DNA of 64,000 nucleotides from Neodiprion pinetum (taxonomy: Eukaryota; Arthropoda; Insecta; Hymenoptera; Diprionidae). The translations under genes were made by a program, and so were the position numbers. The DNA lies in NCBI RefSeq assembly GCF_021155775.2, contig NC_060236.1:27604238-27668237 (forward strand), written 5' to 3'. Every line of letters starts with the position of its first letter. Within the stretch, counting starts at the first letter, position 1. Shown piece by piece: positions 25,991 to 37,800 of the stretch. The notes under the pieces were generated by a model. It saw only the letters and a list, made by a program, of their open reading frames with translations, was not told the DNA's origin and did not search any database.

Positions 25991-27990
25991 CAAAAAGAGA
26001 GAGAGAACGACATGGATGAGAAAAAAAAATAATAATAATGAAAGGAACGAGGGAAGAAAAGAAAGGAGGGAAGAAAAGCAGGTAGTATGTATGTACAACC
26101 TCGCGGATTAATAATTACTATTTGACTCTCTGTGACTTCAATCTCTGTATTACAAAGAGATTATTATTTGTTTGTTGTATATTTCTGTAGATTTAGCCTC
26201 GTAATGCTCTTGGTATTTACTTTTCTTTTATTATTCAGTATACCGTCAGGGTATGCGATTATTACGGTATCACCTGGGCGAAGCAAGTGCACCCAGGTAT
26301 ACATTCACTGCACTGGTTCTTCTTCGTTGTATTTTGTTTTTCTTTTATTATTACTTGTTTATTTTTTTTATATACTTTTTACGGAAGATCACCTACGCGA
26401 CATCATTGTCGTTGAAATCTACGCCACACCACTGCGATTCACGAAACACACATTACACATACGACGAACACGTCGCGCCGAAATCCTCGAACGCCACGGA
26501 GTATAAAGCCAGATATATAGATACGCAATAGCAGCCGCTGCAAGTCACGCACACGATTGCAAACAGTTGAAATTTCGACCTTTCCGACCGTTCTAAAAAG
26601 CAATTTACACGCGGTACGTGGAATACGGATTGTTTCGATTTATGTCGACCTTGTGTCTGTACGGTAATTGTCAATCCTTCTTTTCGTCTTAGATTTCTAA
26701 AAAAATTACGGTTGCCATATCGACAGACTTATCCAGCGATTGATCAGAATAAACCGTTGCTTTTTACGGTAAATTTATTTTATAAGAAATTACTTTGACA
26801 GCGGGAGTAGGGAGGAATTGTGGCGCGGTACTGGCGAATGAGTCACTGCTTGCTCTCGCGGCGGCGGCCAATCAAACAACGGATAACAAACTGAACTGTA
26901 CATGATAATAATAAATATTGGGCCAACAAAAATAGGACAATCGTTGCTGGTAGTTGCTTGATGCTCCTTGTGTATTTACGTATATTTTTTCATCGATTGC
27001 ATGACGATAGAATGATGATTCAAATTACTTCGTGATTCAAATCTTTGTTCCTAATTTTTTTACACCCACCACGACATTGAGCTGAAAAATATAAAGACTG
27101 CCAACATTGGTACCAAATTTACGATTCTCTGGGTATTGCTGCAGCTTCCCACAGTACCGACTCATTTAACCGGTGTGTTTAACGGCGGTAGTGGCTTCGG
27201 AGGCGCAACTAGGCGCTAAAAAATCAGGGCAACTTCTTTTCATGGAGACTATACGAGGAGCACGAACTCAAATGGGTGAATTAACATAACTTTCCACAGT
27301 AATCGTGAAAATTAGGTTTATTTTTTGTACCATTAACGTCATTAGTGTTCCTTGCGCACCGAAGTGTCATTGGTTGCAGCGTTGACTGAAGACTATAAAG
27401 ACAGTTACCTTTACAGGCTTTCGTGTGACAACCGAAATTCGTCGCGCGCCTGTACCCTCTGCGGTGTTTCAGCGGCAGAGTTGGGAACTTATTGCGGAGC
27501 ATCAGAGGGTTACCGGTCACGACAAGATGTCGGTTGCACTAACCTTCCGAGTAACACAGTCGTCGTAACGGTAAGCTCAAGTCAATATTTAGCTTGTGCG
27601 TACTTACCAAGTTATAACGTTACCGAATCGTCAGCGATTCAAGAGATTAATAATGAGAATCAATTTGTTCCAAAATTCGTAGCAAAAACGTGATTCAATT
27701 AATGTATAGGTACCCGGAAAAAGTGTGTATACATGGATGATAAATAATGATAGATCAGATGTCATAATGATGCAGAGATCAAAAAGTATATATGAATATG
27801 TCCATGTACGATATTGATATATGTGGTCCATACGTGATGCATACTACAAAGTTTATAATTTTCCAGGAGACAAACTAGATTATCTACAATAATACGTTTA
27901 TAATAAGAAATTAGAACAATTTTTCATTTCGAAATGGGATTCTTTTCGACACACGCTCGATCTATTCCATGACATTAATATTCGTAATTG
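25991..27990. other. Intergenic, no supported gene
   Basis: AT-rich with purine runs. A less AT-rich stretch at 27150-27700 has an open plus frame of about 114 codons (27352-27693) with no ATG start and no recognisable domain. A donor-like CG/GTAAGC sits at 27570, so a non-coding 5' exon is conceivable. Nothing else is supported. Confidence 0.5.
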
Positions 27991-27998
27991 TCTAACTT

Positions 27999-29640
27999 CG
28001 TTAGTTTTGGCGTATCTATCACCGTTCTCGAGATATTCGCGATTTTAGATTTCTGTCATCGAAATTCTGTGAATTAATCAGAGTTGTTGATAAAATTAGA
28101 TGCTATCAGACCAGCAGATCCCGAATTATTGCTATTTTTGCGCTATCTATCACCGTTCTCGAGATATTCGCGATTTAAGGTTTGAAAATTAAAATTAAAA
28201 TCGAAATAAAATTGAGGGATCCAGGGGAGTTCTTACGATGGGCTAATTACCTGCCCGATTCTATTTCCCCTTTAGGACACCTCCAAAATTTCGTTAGTTT
28301 TGCCGTATCTATCACCGTTCTCGAGATATTCGCGATTTTAGATTTCTGTCATCGAAATTCTGTGAATTAATCAGAGTTGTTGATAAAATTAGATTATATC
28401 AGACCCGCAGATCCCGAATTATTGCTATTTTTGCGCTATCTATCACCGTTCTCGAGATATTCACGATTTAAGGTTTGAAAATTGAAATTAAAATCGAAAT
28501 AAAATTGAGGGATCCAGGGGAGTTCTTACGATGGGCTAATTACCTGCCCGATTCTATTTCCCCTTTAGGATACCTACGAAATTTCGTTAGTTTTGCCGTA
28601 TCTATCACCGTTCTCGAGATATTCGCGATTTCAGATTTCTGTCATCGAAATTCTGTGAATTAATCAGAGTTGTTGATAAAATTAGATGCTATCAGACCAG
28701 CAGATCCCGAATTATTGCTATTTTTGCGCTATCTATCACCGTTCTCGAGATATTCGCGATTTAAGGTTTGAAAATTAAAATTAAAATCGAAATAAAATTG
28801 AGGGATCCAGGGGAGTTCTTACGATGGGCTAATTACCTGCCCGATTCTATTTCCCCTTTAGGATACCTACAAAATTTCGTTAGTTTTGCCGTATCTATCA
28901 CCGTTCTCGAGATATTCGCGATTTCAGATTTCTGTCATCGAAATTCTGTGAATTAATCAGAGTCGTTGATAAAATTAGATTATATCAGACCCGCAGATCC
29001 CGAATTATTGCTATTTTTGCGCTATCTATCACCGTTCTCGAGATATTCGCGATTTAAGGTTTGAAAATTAAAATTAAAATCGAAATAAAATTGAGGGATC
29101 CAGGGAAGTTCTTACGATGGGCTAATTACCTGCCCGATTCTATTTCCCCTTTAGGATACCTACAAAATTTCGTTAGTCTTGCCGTATCTATCACCGTTCT
29201 CGAGATATTCGCGATTTAAGGTTTGAAAATTAAAATTAAAATCGAAATAAAATTGAGGGATCCAGGGAAGTTCTTACGATGGGCTAATTACCTGCCCGAT
29301 TCTATTTCCCCTTTAGGATACCTCCAAAATTTCGTTAGTTTTGCCGTATCTATCACCGTTCTCGAGATATTCGCGATTTTAGATTTCTGTCATCGAAATT
29401 CTGTGAATTAATCAGAGTTGTTGATAAAATTAGATTATATCAGACCCGCAGATCCCGAATTATTGCTATTTTTGCGCTATCTATCACCGTTCTCGAGATA
29501 TTCGCGATTTAAGGTTTGAAAATTAAAATTAAAATCGAAATAAAATTGAGGGATCCAGGGGAGTTCTTACGATGGGCTAATTACCTGCCCGATTCTATTT
29601 CCCCTTTAGGAAACCGAGATATTCGCGATTTTAAATCGGA
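27999..29640. repeat. Compound tandem repeat array, 293-bp unit with one 162-bp unit
   Basis: The landmark GTTTGAAAATTAAAATT (one copy reads GTTTGAAAATTGAAATT) occurs at 28180, 28473, 28766, 29059, 29221 and 29514. The steps are 293, 293, 293, 162 and 293. Each full unit carries two copies of a shorter motif (ATCTATCACCGTTCTCGAG followed by ATATTCGCGATTT), with spacing alternating 131 and 162. The motif's ACCGTT occurs at 28021, 28152, 28314, 28445, 28607, 28738, 28900, 29031, 29193, 29355 and 29486. Copies differ by only a few bases, so the array is young or homogenised. It ends in a partial copy near 29608-29635. The 62-codon open frames that recur in it are a by-product of repetition. Confidence 0.97.
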
Positions 29641-29727
29641 ATTCAGTAAATTCATAGGAGTTTTGAATTAAATTAGAAAATGGAATTCTGTAAATTAATA
29701 GGAGTTTTGAATTAAATTAGAAAATAC
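29637..29727. repeat. Short tandem duplication of about 45 bp at the array edge
   Basis: Two near-identical copies run head to tail: GGAATTCAGTAAATTCATAG and GGAATTCTGTAAATTAATAG, each followed by GAGTTTTGAATTAAATTAGA. They adjoin the right end of the 293-bp array and share its style of AT-rich sequence, so they may be a diverged edge of the same family. Confidence 0.8.
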
Positions 29728-30133
29728 AAGTACACAAAAATTTACCCACGGGTAACTATCTTTATAAGTCTTCGGTCAACGGTTGCAGGGATGCACAAGA
29801 TCGACTGACTAATTGATGATCTAGCAATGTGATTCATTGAAAGTACGGGCTTAGTAGAAATTGTACATACACTACCACCTTAATACTCGCACGAGTTGCG
29901 GTCTTTGCTCCAGGCTTCTTATATTCGAAATTCGAACGTGGAGTATCAGTTAGGGTTTGTTTAGAAGGGAAAAGAAAAAATAGGAATATCAAAATGGTGA
30001 AATAATTTATATGTTCAATTTGATAAATCACAATAAAATGCTGTAGAAAAGAAATAATCGTTTATAATTATCAATAGTAATAAAATATTTTTTTGTTTCG
30101 TTTTATAGAATCCAGAAATATTTACATATAAAA

Positions 30134-30794
30134 CTATTTAGTGTGATGTTTTTTTACAGAGTTCCAAACGATGTCAACAATTGAAAGTTTGCTACCAATT
30201 ATATATCCGGTTTTTGATTTAATTTGCATAGTGTCTAGTTTGTACCTTGTAGCACCGTGTATGATGCCATGTATTTTGTCTAATGCCGAGTCTATTTTAT
30301 CAGCGTAAGCAGCCGAGGTACTTTCGTATTCCAAGATGTTTCTGCATTCAGCTTCAATGGACCGATTTAAATACCGAGCTATGTTGACTTCGCCAACAAT
30401 TTCATGATTCTGACTAAGTTTTAAAATTGGGTCGACACCAACGATCTTCCAAACGATCGTTACAGTGATGTCAGCGGTATCAGCATTTGTAGATTTCTTA
30501 AACTTTGAACAGAAATCTCTCAACTCTTGAGGAAATACCGCAACGTTAGAATGGGTATACGTAGAAACGAATACGCTATGAAATTCATTGATCAAACTCA
30601 GTAGAGTTTCTAAAGAATACATTGGTCGACTAGGATCACAGAATATGACTAAATTTTTTTTTTCAAACGTTGTTGTTGAGCGCCCAACTCTTGGCAATTC
30701 CTTCTGTAACTGTTCTAGTTCCAAGAGAATTTTATCCAAACGTTCCTCCAACTGTTCTGCCGTATATTTTGACTTCAATATCCGCGGTCCATTC
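30134..30794 (-). CDS. AIMP2: AIMP2-like multisynthetase-complex scaffold, main exon (5' end unresolved)
   Basis: AIMP2 (p38) is a scaffold of the multi-aminoacyl-tRNA synthetase complex. The exon begins at an acceptor (TTTTCCTAG) in phase 2 and encodes 219 residues to a TAG at 30134. Visible parts are a coiled coil (TAEQLEERLDKILLELEQL), then the GST-like domain with FVSTYTHSNVAVFPQEL, TIVWKIVG and GEVNIARYLNRS, the last close to the family's GEGNIARFL. It ends at GSKLSIVDIVWNSVKKHHTK, about 25 residues before the usual family end. There is no ATG in frame before a stop, so an upstream exon for the N-terminal synthetase-binding peptide is needed. I could not find it in the 330 bp before the FARSA stop. 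It may be a short cryptic exon, a lineage-specific shortened form, or a decaying copy. Confidence 0.8.
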
Positions 30795-31073
30795 CTAGGA
30801 AAACAAGCCACACCCTATTTTATCTGCATTTGTGACCATTTCTTATCAAGCTTATAACTTATGCATGTAGAAACATCCATGTGATGCACAAATGATTCTG
30901 AATGAAGCTAAGGATAGACACTTTTCTCTGAACATAATTCCTGTAATACAAAAACTACAAAGGCGAGGAAACACGTTGTAGGAGATATACGTTATTTGCG
31001 GGACTGAAAAAACACAACGGATATTATAAAATGGACAGGATAATAAATGAAACAATCTACGCTCAATAGACGA

Positions 31074-31079
31074 TTTATT
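31074..31079 (-). terminator. FARSA polyadenylation signal
   Basis: Minus-strand AATAAA, 47 nt past the FARSA stop codon. It places the FARSA mRNA end near 31050, leaving only about 250 bp before the AIMP2-like exon. Confidence 0.65.
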
Positions 31080-31125
31080 TTAAACATGCATTAAATAATG
31101 TAGAATGAATAAATGAAATTGATAA

Positions 31126-33609
31126 TTACTTCTCAAGACGACATATGGGATTGTTATGTACCATTTGCAGGTCCACTTTTGGTCCAACTAGATCACGGAT
31201 ATTATTCAATCCATACTTGATCATCGTAGGCCTGTAGGGAAAACAAAATATCATACAGATCAATACCTACTTTCTATCCTCTTTTATGGATGATCTACCA
31301 ACTACTGGATTAAATAATTGTAATATTTGATGTGAATGATGCGTAAGAATTGCTTAATAAGTTAATTGAAATCCTGAGTCTGAACCAATCTGAATTCTGA
31401 TCAATATGACTAATGACTGACATTACTAGGAAACCAGTAGTTCTGATGGCGCAACTTCCTTCTTCCCTTGCCTTAGTCGCGAGAAAATTGCTCCAACACT
31501 TGAAAAATGGTTTTACCTTTCCAAAGACAGACCCCATGCAATAACATTAACATTTTCGGGCAACCCCATCGGCAGCAGCATCTCAGGTCTGAAAATTCCA
31601 CTGTTTCCGATCTCTATCCACTTTCCCAAGCCATTATGGAAGCAAAATATCTCCATGCTCGGTTCGGTGTATGGATTGTATGCTGGCTTGAATTCCAGCT
31701 GAATGATGCCGAGTTTTTTGAAGAATTCATAGAGTGTTCCTATCAGATCGCCCAGTGTGAGATTGTAGTCTGCAACTACGCCTTCGACCTGATGAAACTC
31801 AGCCAAGTGTGTGGCATCGAGTGTCTCGTTCCTGAATACTCTGTCGATACTAAAGTATCGCACAGGCTTAAATTCACCCTAAAATTCACAAAGCTGCAGA
31901 TTAAGATGCTTCTCAGCTAGATTTCAACAGGATTTACTAGAAAAAATCCTTGGTTTCGTATTTTATCACAAGATCAATGCAAAATTTGTTAAATGCATAT
32001 AGCGTGGCAGCTCATGAACCATTTATTTTCTTTGTAGTCAATACTGAACACATGCAGCTTACCTGCTGCATAAGATTGTAGAGCATTCTGGCGCTAACAG
32101 CTGTTGTGTGAGTCCTGAGTAAATTTTTCTGAGCTTCCTCAATTTTCCACTCGTAACGATATCCTTGCGATCCATAGCCGCCTTCGCTGTGCACTTTCTT
32201 TACCTTCTCCAGGTAATCCTTAGGAAAATTTGAGCTAGTTCTTGGTTCTGAAGAATTTACAAAAATTAAGTGAGGATCGCTGAGTTTGGACGATTAATGT
32301 CGAATGTGAAAAGCATACAAAAGGGGATCCGATGATTTGAAAATAGTAATAATTCCTTACCAGATATGAAAAAAGTATCATGCGCATCTCGCGCAGGGTG
32401 TTGTTGTGGCTGAAACAACGCATCGAAATTCCAGAATGAACTCTCAACAAAATTGTTTGTAGGCATTTCGGAGAATCTATAAGAATGAGTGAAGAGGACA
32501 AAAGAAAGATGAGTTTCTTTTCAAAGTCAAAGAATTGCATCGCCTGTTGTCAATGATTAAAAATTGGCATATGCTCAAAAAATGTATCTTACCCCATTTC
32601 AAGGAAAATCTTTCTGAATTCAGCTCTGACTTTAAGAAGAGGGTGCAGATGGCCGATGTCAAGCGCCACACCGAGAGCATCGAAATTATAAGGCTTGAAC
32701 TTCTTTTGCTTCCAAGAGTCGTTTGTCAATAAATCTGCCGTAAGATCTGTTTCTAGTTTCTCAATTTTAGTCACAAATTGTAGTCCTTTTGACAACACCA
32801 TTATCTTTGTTACCCTGCGAAGACAAGTAATTAACTAATGAAAAACTATCAAAATAACAAGTACCGAAAATTCTATCATTGCAGCTTACACTTCCTGCAG
32901 GAGTTTTCTCTTCTTGTAATCATTTTTAACATTGTCCGGGATGTTGGCAACATTTTTCAAATGTAACTGAATTGTGTCCGTTATAGAGGGTACTTTTCTC
33001 CTAACGATCGGAGTCCCGCTGCTCTTGTCCAGCTCGATCCAGCCGGCTACCAATGCCTTGGAAAATCCCACCTTAGCGTTTGGTACAGTCTTCATAATCT
33101 CTGTTTGCGCAACACCACCGTCTGGCACAGCTTTAAAGACCGCAGCCTCGTGGCTCCCATTTTCAGCGACTTGCTGACCCTCTTGCGTCAGTGCCCAACT
33201 CTTCTTATTCAATTGTTCAACTGAAATAACCTGTGGTGAATCAGACTCTGATTTAGAGTAAACAATCAATTTTAATCGTAGCAGTACATTCATAATAATT
33301 CGATCACGATCTGACAGTGTAGAACATTGAATAATATTCGAAAATAGTTACAGCTGTTGCGTCATTCTTACTTTGTTTATGTCAAGTTTACATGCAAAAA
33401 AGTGATGAACAATTGAATACGGCTCTGAGTATTATTGGAAGGAAACGATAGAGTGCAAAAGTTACATTTTCGAGGGTTTGAAGACTTTTGACAGCGCCGA
33501 TCACTTTCTGATGATCTTCAACGAATAGCTCAGCCAGATCCAGAGTGCTCACTCCATCGCCACGCTTTGATAAATGTTCAAGTATTTTCTCCGCTAACTC
33601 GCTAGCCAT
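31126..33609 (-). CDS. FARSA: Phenylalanyl-tRNA synthetase, alpha subunit (complete, 7 exons)
   Basis: This is the catalytic subunit of cytosolic alpha2-beta2 PheRS, which charges tRNA-Phe. Seven exons join in frame: 33609-33466, 33230-32890, 32814-32593, 32476-32361, 32247-32063, 31878-31517 and 31231-31126. They total 1476 nt and 491 residues, close to the human 508. The N-terminus holds the winged-helix DNA-binding-like domains (STLDLAELFVEDHQKVIGAV). The class II core carries PTNNFVESSFWNFDALFQPQ (motif 1 region), YFSIDRVFRNETLDATHLAE (motif 2), NPYTEPSMEIFCFH and the motif 3 end AWGLSLERPTMIKYG. All junctions have GT-AG ends and matching phases. It lacks the extra C-terminal tail of vertebrate forms. 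The gene is intact and the identification secure. Confidence 0.98.
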
Positions 33610-34828
33610 GTTGACAAGATTTTATTAACTGTCTCACATCCGATGATAAATCTTTTTTCAATAGTAATTCTTTTCAACCTTTGCTAACCGCCGTTAATTG
33701 TGATGAACCGCACTGCGTGTCATGCCACGGCTCAAACCTAACCTAGAATTTTAGAAAATTACGCTGAATCGATCCCTTCATTATCGACAATCAATGTCGA
33801 AATTTACATTCAAAGGATAGCTGCTGATTGGCTTTTGTTTATCGAATGCCAGTGATTCAAACCAAACTCATCAAACAGAAAAATGGGATCACATTCCTCA
33901 ATTCTTCTCATAGTTTTTTGTTTGTTAAATATAAGGAACAATGGAAAACATAAAAAATTGGTGGCAGTTGTTTAAATAAAAATTTCGCCGATTTTTATTG
34001 TTAAATAACAATATTGTGTAGGAAAGTTTTAATTACACCATTCATATTGCGACTATGCCCGAATTCTAGAACGTAACAAATTCTATTTCTACCAAAGCTG
34101 CCGATGGAATTTAACAATGTGTGACCTCTTGAGAGTGTCTGATGACTTCAAGGTGAGAAGATTGATGGAATAGATTCTGTTACGATCTCGATAAATCGGT
34201 CTTAGGCTCTAATGATAACATAATTGGTGTTTTTTAGCCTTATCCTAGTTGCATAAAACAGCATTCAATTGATACAGCTGTACAGCTGATCAAGTCTTTG
34301 ACTCTCACACTTAAAAAAAAAAGAACATTCATCAAAAATAAGCTGAGTAATACTATGAAAGGTGCACTGTTATTATTGCCCCAATTATTTGCGAGGCAAG
34401 TAAATTCGTTAAAACACCAGTCTTTTGGAAAATACTACATTGGTAAAACTACGCATGGAAGAGAATTTTTTAAAAAGCAGCAATAGAAATAAATAATAAT
34501 TTCTACACTCATTCATTAAACAGTCATTTTGTCGCATTATGTAAAAACCGCATACCTTTTACCCCTGTTTACCAACTATCCACATATCAATAGTATTTCA
34601 GTTAATTCTATATTCGGTAACTAAAATCAATAAGGTAGGAATCCTCTATTTTTTTTTCTCAACTGAAAGAAAAACAAACAACCAGAACGGTTACCTCTAA
34701 TCTTGACCAAGTCTAAATTACAAATATCTTGTAAAGAGAACAAAATTAGGTAAGCGCTAATATTTACAATTTGTACTTGTAACGCGATCGGTATAACTTG
34801 ATTAATTAGTAACTATTCGTTGATTAAA
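33610..34828. other. Intergenic between FARSA promoter and CCDC88 3' end
   Basis: FARSA promoter on the left and the 3' UTR of the minus-strand CCDC88 gene on the right. A palindromic CAGCTGTACAGCTG lies near 34275. No exon was supported. A 62-codon plus frame at 34298 begins in a poly-A run and looks accidental. Confidence 0.55.
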
Positions 34829-37800
34829 TTATACACATCCGTATTCGTACCAAACGGAAGCCGCTTTGGCATCTTTTTCGGATGATCTTTCACCGACGGT
34901 TTCAGGAATATTGGCTGGAATATCTTTCTCCGTTGTAGAGATATTTTTCGATTCGTTTATCACCGCTGATACTTTGTTGTAAATCAATACTGGATGTTTA
35001 CTGTTCTGCGCGTCTAAATCTGGATTTGTGTTCGAATCGATTTGGCCGTTTCTGTTTCTCTCATCTCCTTCTAGCATCTTCGCTGAATCAGCTACTCGTT
35101 GATCCTGTTTAATGGAAAATCACTATCCTTAAGAATAATGTAATTTTTCATTGGAGTAAAAGAAGTTTCCTATTTCAGATTCATGACACAGACTTACATC
35201 CAGAGTCGTTTTGCTCGATGGAATTTCGTCTGTATAGTAAACTGTTCTCCGAGTGCCTGGGTAGCCTAGCGATAAGGGATCGCTTCTCAGCTCCGTGGAA
35301 TCTGGCTGTTCTGAATTGATGAGAAAAAAGAGAAAAAACACTAAATGTTAATATATGGAACAGTTTCGCACCAAACTTGCACCACTCGTTCACTCATTTC
35401 TTCAGCTCTTTACTAAGGATCCAAACAGTAACTAAAGCTATGTACCTTTTTTACCTCTTATCTGTCTAATATCTTCTGCACTGGCGTCGGAATCGTTTCC
35501 ACCAGATTCGGACTCGTATGTTTTGCCATCCAACTGTTTGGTGTCCTCGGCCCAGGATCTACGATTCTGTTAATCGGAAATTAAAGTTTTAGAAACCTGA
35601 ATTGTAGGATTCACTGGGGGTAGTAACTTCGGCATCTTACATTTGCATATTTCGATTTTTCTTACCTTGTTCAAGAGCTCAGAGCCGGCCTTTCTCACTC
35701 TCCTGACAAAACTAGCACCGAATCCTTTTCTAAAGCAGAAATGAATGAATAAATGAATACATGCATAAGCAGAATAGGGTACAATATCAATTTTGGGAAT
35801 CACAGTCTGTTCATACTTTTTCATCGAACAACTTTCAAGTTTGCGGTAATGCTCCATTATTTTTTCTTCCAGTTTCTCTTTCTGTCGGCAAAGATTGTTT
35901 ACTTTGTCCCTGTGAATAACAAAATTGTACTTTTTCAATTAAATCAAATAACTACAGCAACAACAACAGATATAACACGGTTAAAACCTTAATTGTAGAG
36001 ATCAAATAATTAAATCAAGACAATTTTGATTGATTGTGAGTAAGAGTGATCATGGGTATATACTAACGTGAACAATTTTTCTTCCATATGATAATGTTCC
36101 TTATCATCCAAAGAATGGGTCAGCAGCTCGTGATATTGGCTCAGAAGCAAACTGACATGATCCATGAGTGAACGCCTGTCATTATCTAATCCTGAATTCA
36201 TTTGCAACAGCATCTAAAGAATGGATAGAAGAAACAGTGGTCAAATTTGTTTTAAAAACGAACCACTAGCTCATAATAATCATTAATACACACTTCGCAG
36301 CGCTGGTTCAACTTGCTCAGTTCAAACTCTAGATAAGCACACCTCTCGTCTTTAAGGACTAACTCTCCATTGGTTTCCGTTTGCTTAAGACTCAGCCGAT
36401 TAGTTTCCATCTTGTTATTCTTGTAATCCTCCTGCAAATTCCTGTACTCGGATTTAAGCTTTTCCGTAGCGGTGAAAAGATTTCTGAAGTCATCCTGTGG
36501 ACAAAAGGAATTTATTTCGTATAGATAGTTTCTAGATTAAAAACGGTGGGAGGCTAAGATTTGATCGAGGTTGTCATTTACCTTAAGTTTCGAATGTTCT
36601 CCTCGAAGATTGCTTAAGCTCTTAGTATTACCAATAAGCGTTTCCCTTTCTGCTTGCAAGGCTTTATTCTTCGCTTCAAGACTTTGGCAGGTCTCTCTTA
36701 ATGCCCTGGCCTCATTTTTAACATCCCGAAGAGTTGACTTCACCACTTCACGCTCAACTAGCAGCTTCTCATACTCATTGTTGAGCCCTTCGTGGAGGAT
36801 CTGCAGAGCTATTTGATCATTGACCAATTGAGAGTGAATGCTCTCCTGGGATGCACGTTCTTTCAATAGCTGTCAAGTAACCATTCAATCAATAGACTCG
36901 TAAATATGTGAATGTTAGTTATTTTCAGTTACTCAATATTTCACAGCAAAAAAAAAAAATCGATCAAATAAACAAACCTCTTCTTTCTCAGCGACAAGTT
37001 GTGAGTTAGCTAATTGCAACGCCGTATGCTGAGTCGTCAGTGAAGTGTTCTGAGACTGTAGTGTCGTTATATTTACTTGAAGCTTAGCCTTCTCTGCTAA
37101 AAGATTATCCGACATTGCGTGCGAGGCTGTCAACTCAGCACGTAGTTTTTTACTCTCGATCTAAAGTAATTAAGGTGAATTTATGGTGTTGAAAAATGAA
37201 AACAACCTGACTACGCAAGTTTCTCAACAAATGGTGTTAAACAATTATAATATGGATTATTTTAGTACTGTCCGGTTTTCCCCTTGTTCTTCAATCGCTC
37301 TCTTTAATATGAAAAAAATTATTGTGGGGCTTTTAGAGAATTAAATGAAAAAAGAATATATTAATACCTTTAATGTCTCCACTGTATTTTGCAACCGATT
37401 TTGTTCGGTGATTGTGTTGATATCAGTTGAATTGGAAGACTTATTACTGACTGAGTTATTATCAAGCGGTGGAATTTCGATAGTGACGAATTTTTTAATA
37501 CTGTTTATAACTTCTGGAACTTGTGCGATTCTGGAATGAATGTGGTGATAATAATTTCAGGACTCGTTCTCGTTTGCCTATTACTTATTTTTAAAGCGAC
37601 GGCATTAGCTCACTTCAAGGCAAGTTTTTGCAACACTGTATACATACGTTTCTATTATAGTGTCTGTAGGCAGAGATAATAGCATGTTGATGCTAACTCC
37701 GAACTTTTCTAAGACAGTTGATAGATGCTGGGTGTTTAATTTTTCTGCAACCAAGTCAGATTGCAATGCTTCCAGAGTTTCCCTATCAATTGCAGCTCTG

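Noticed and set aside
28182..29411. Recurring 62-codon open frames as a small gene family
   Set aside because: They are identical by tandem duplication of the 293-bp unit, begin in an AT-rich run without context, and show no selection signature or domain.
27999..29640. CRISPR-like array
   Set aside because: The spacers between motif copies are themselves repeated and there are only two classes (131 and 162 bp). It is a satellite in a eukaryote.
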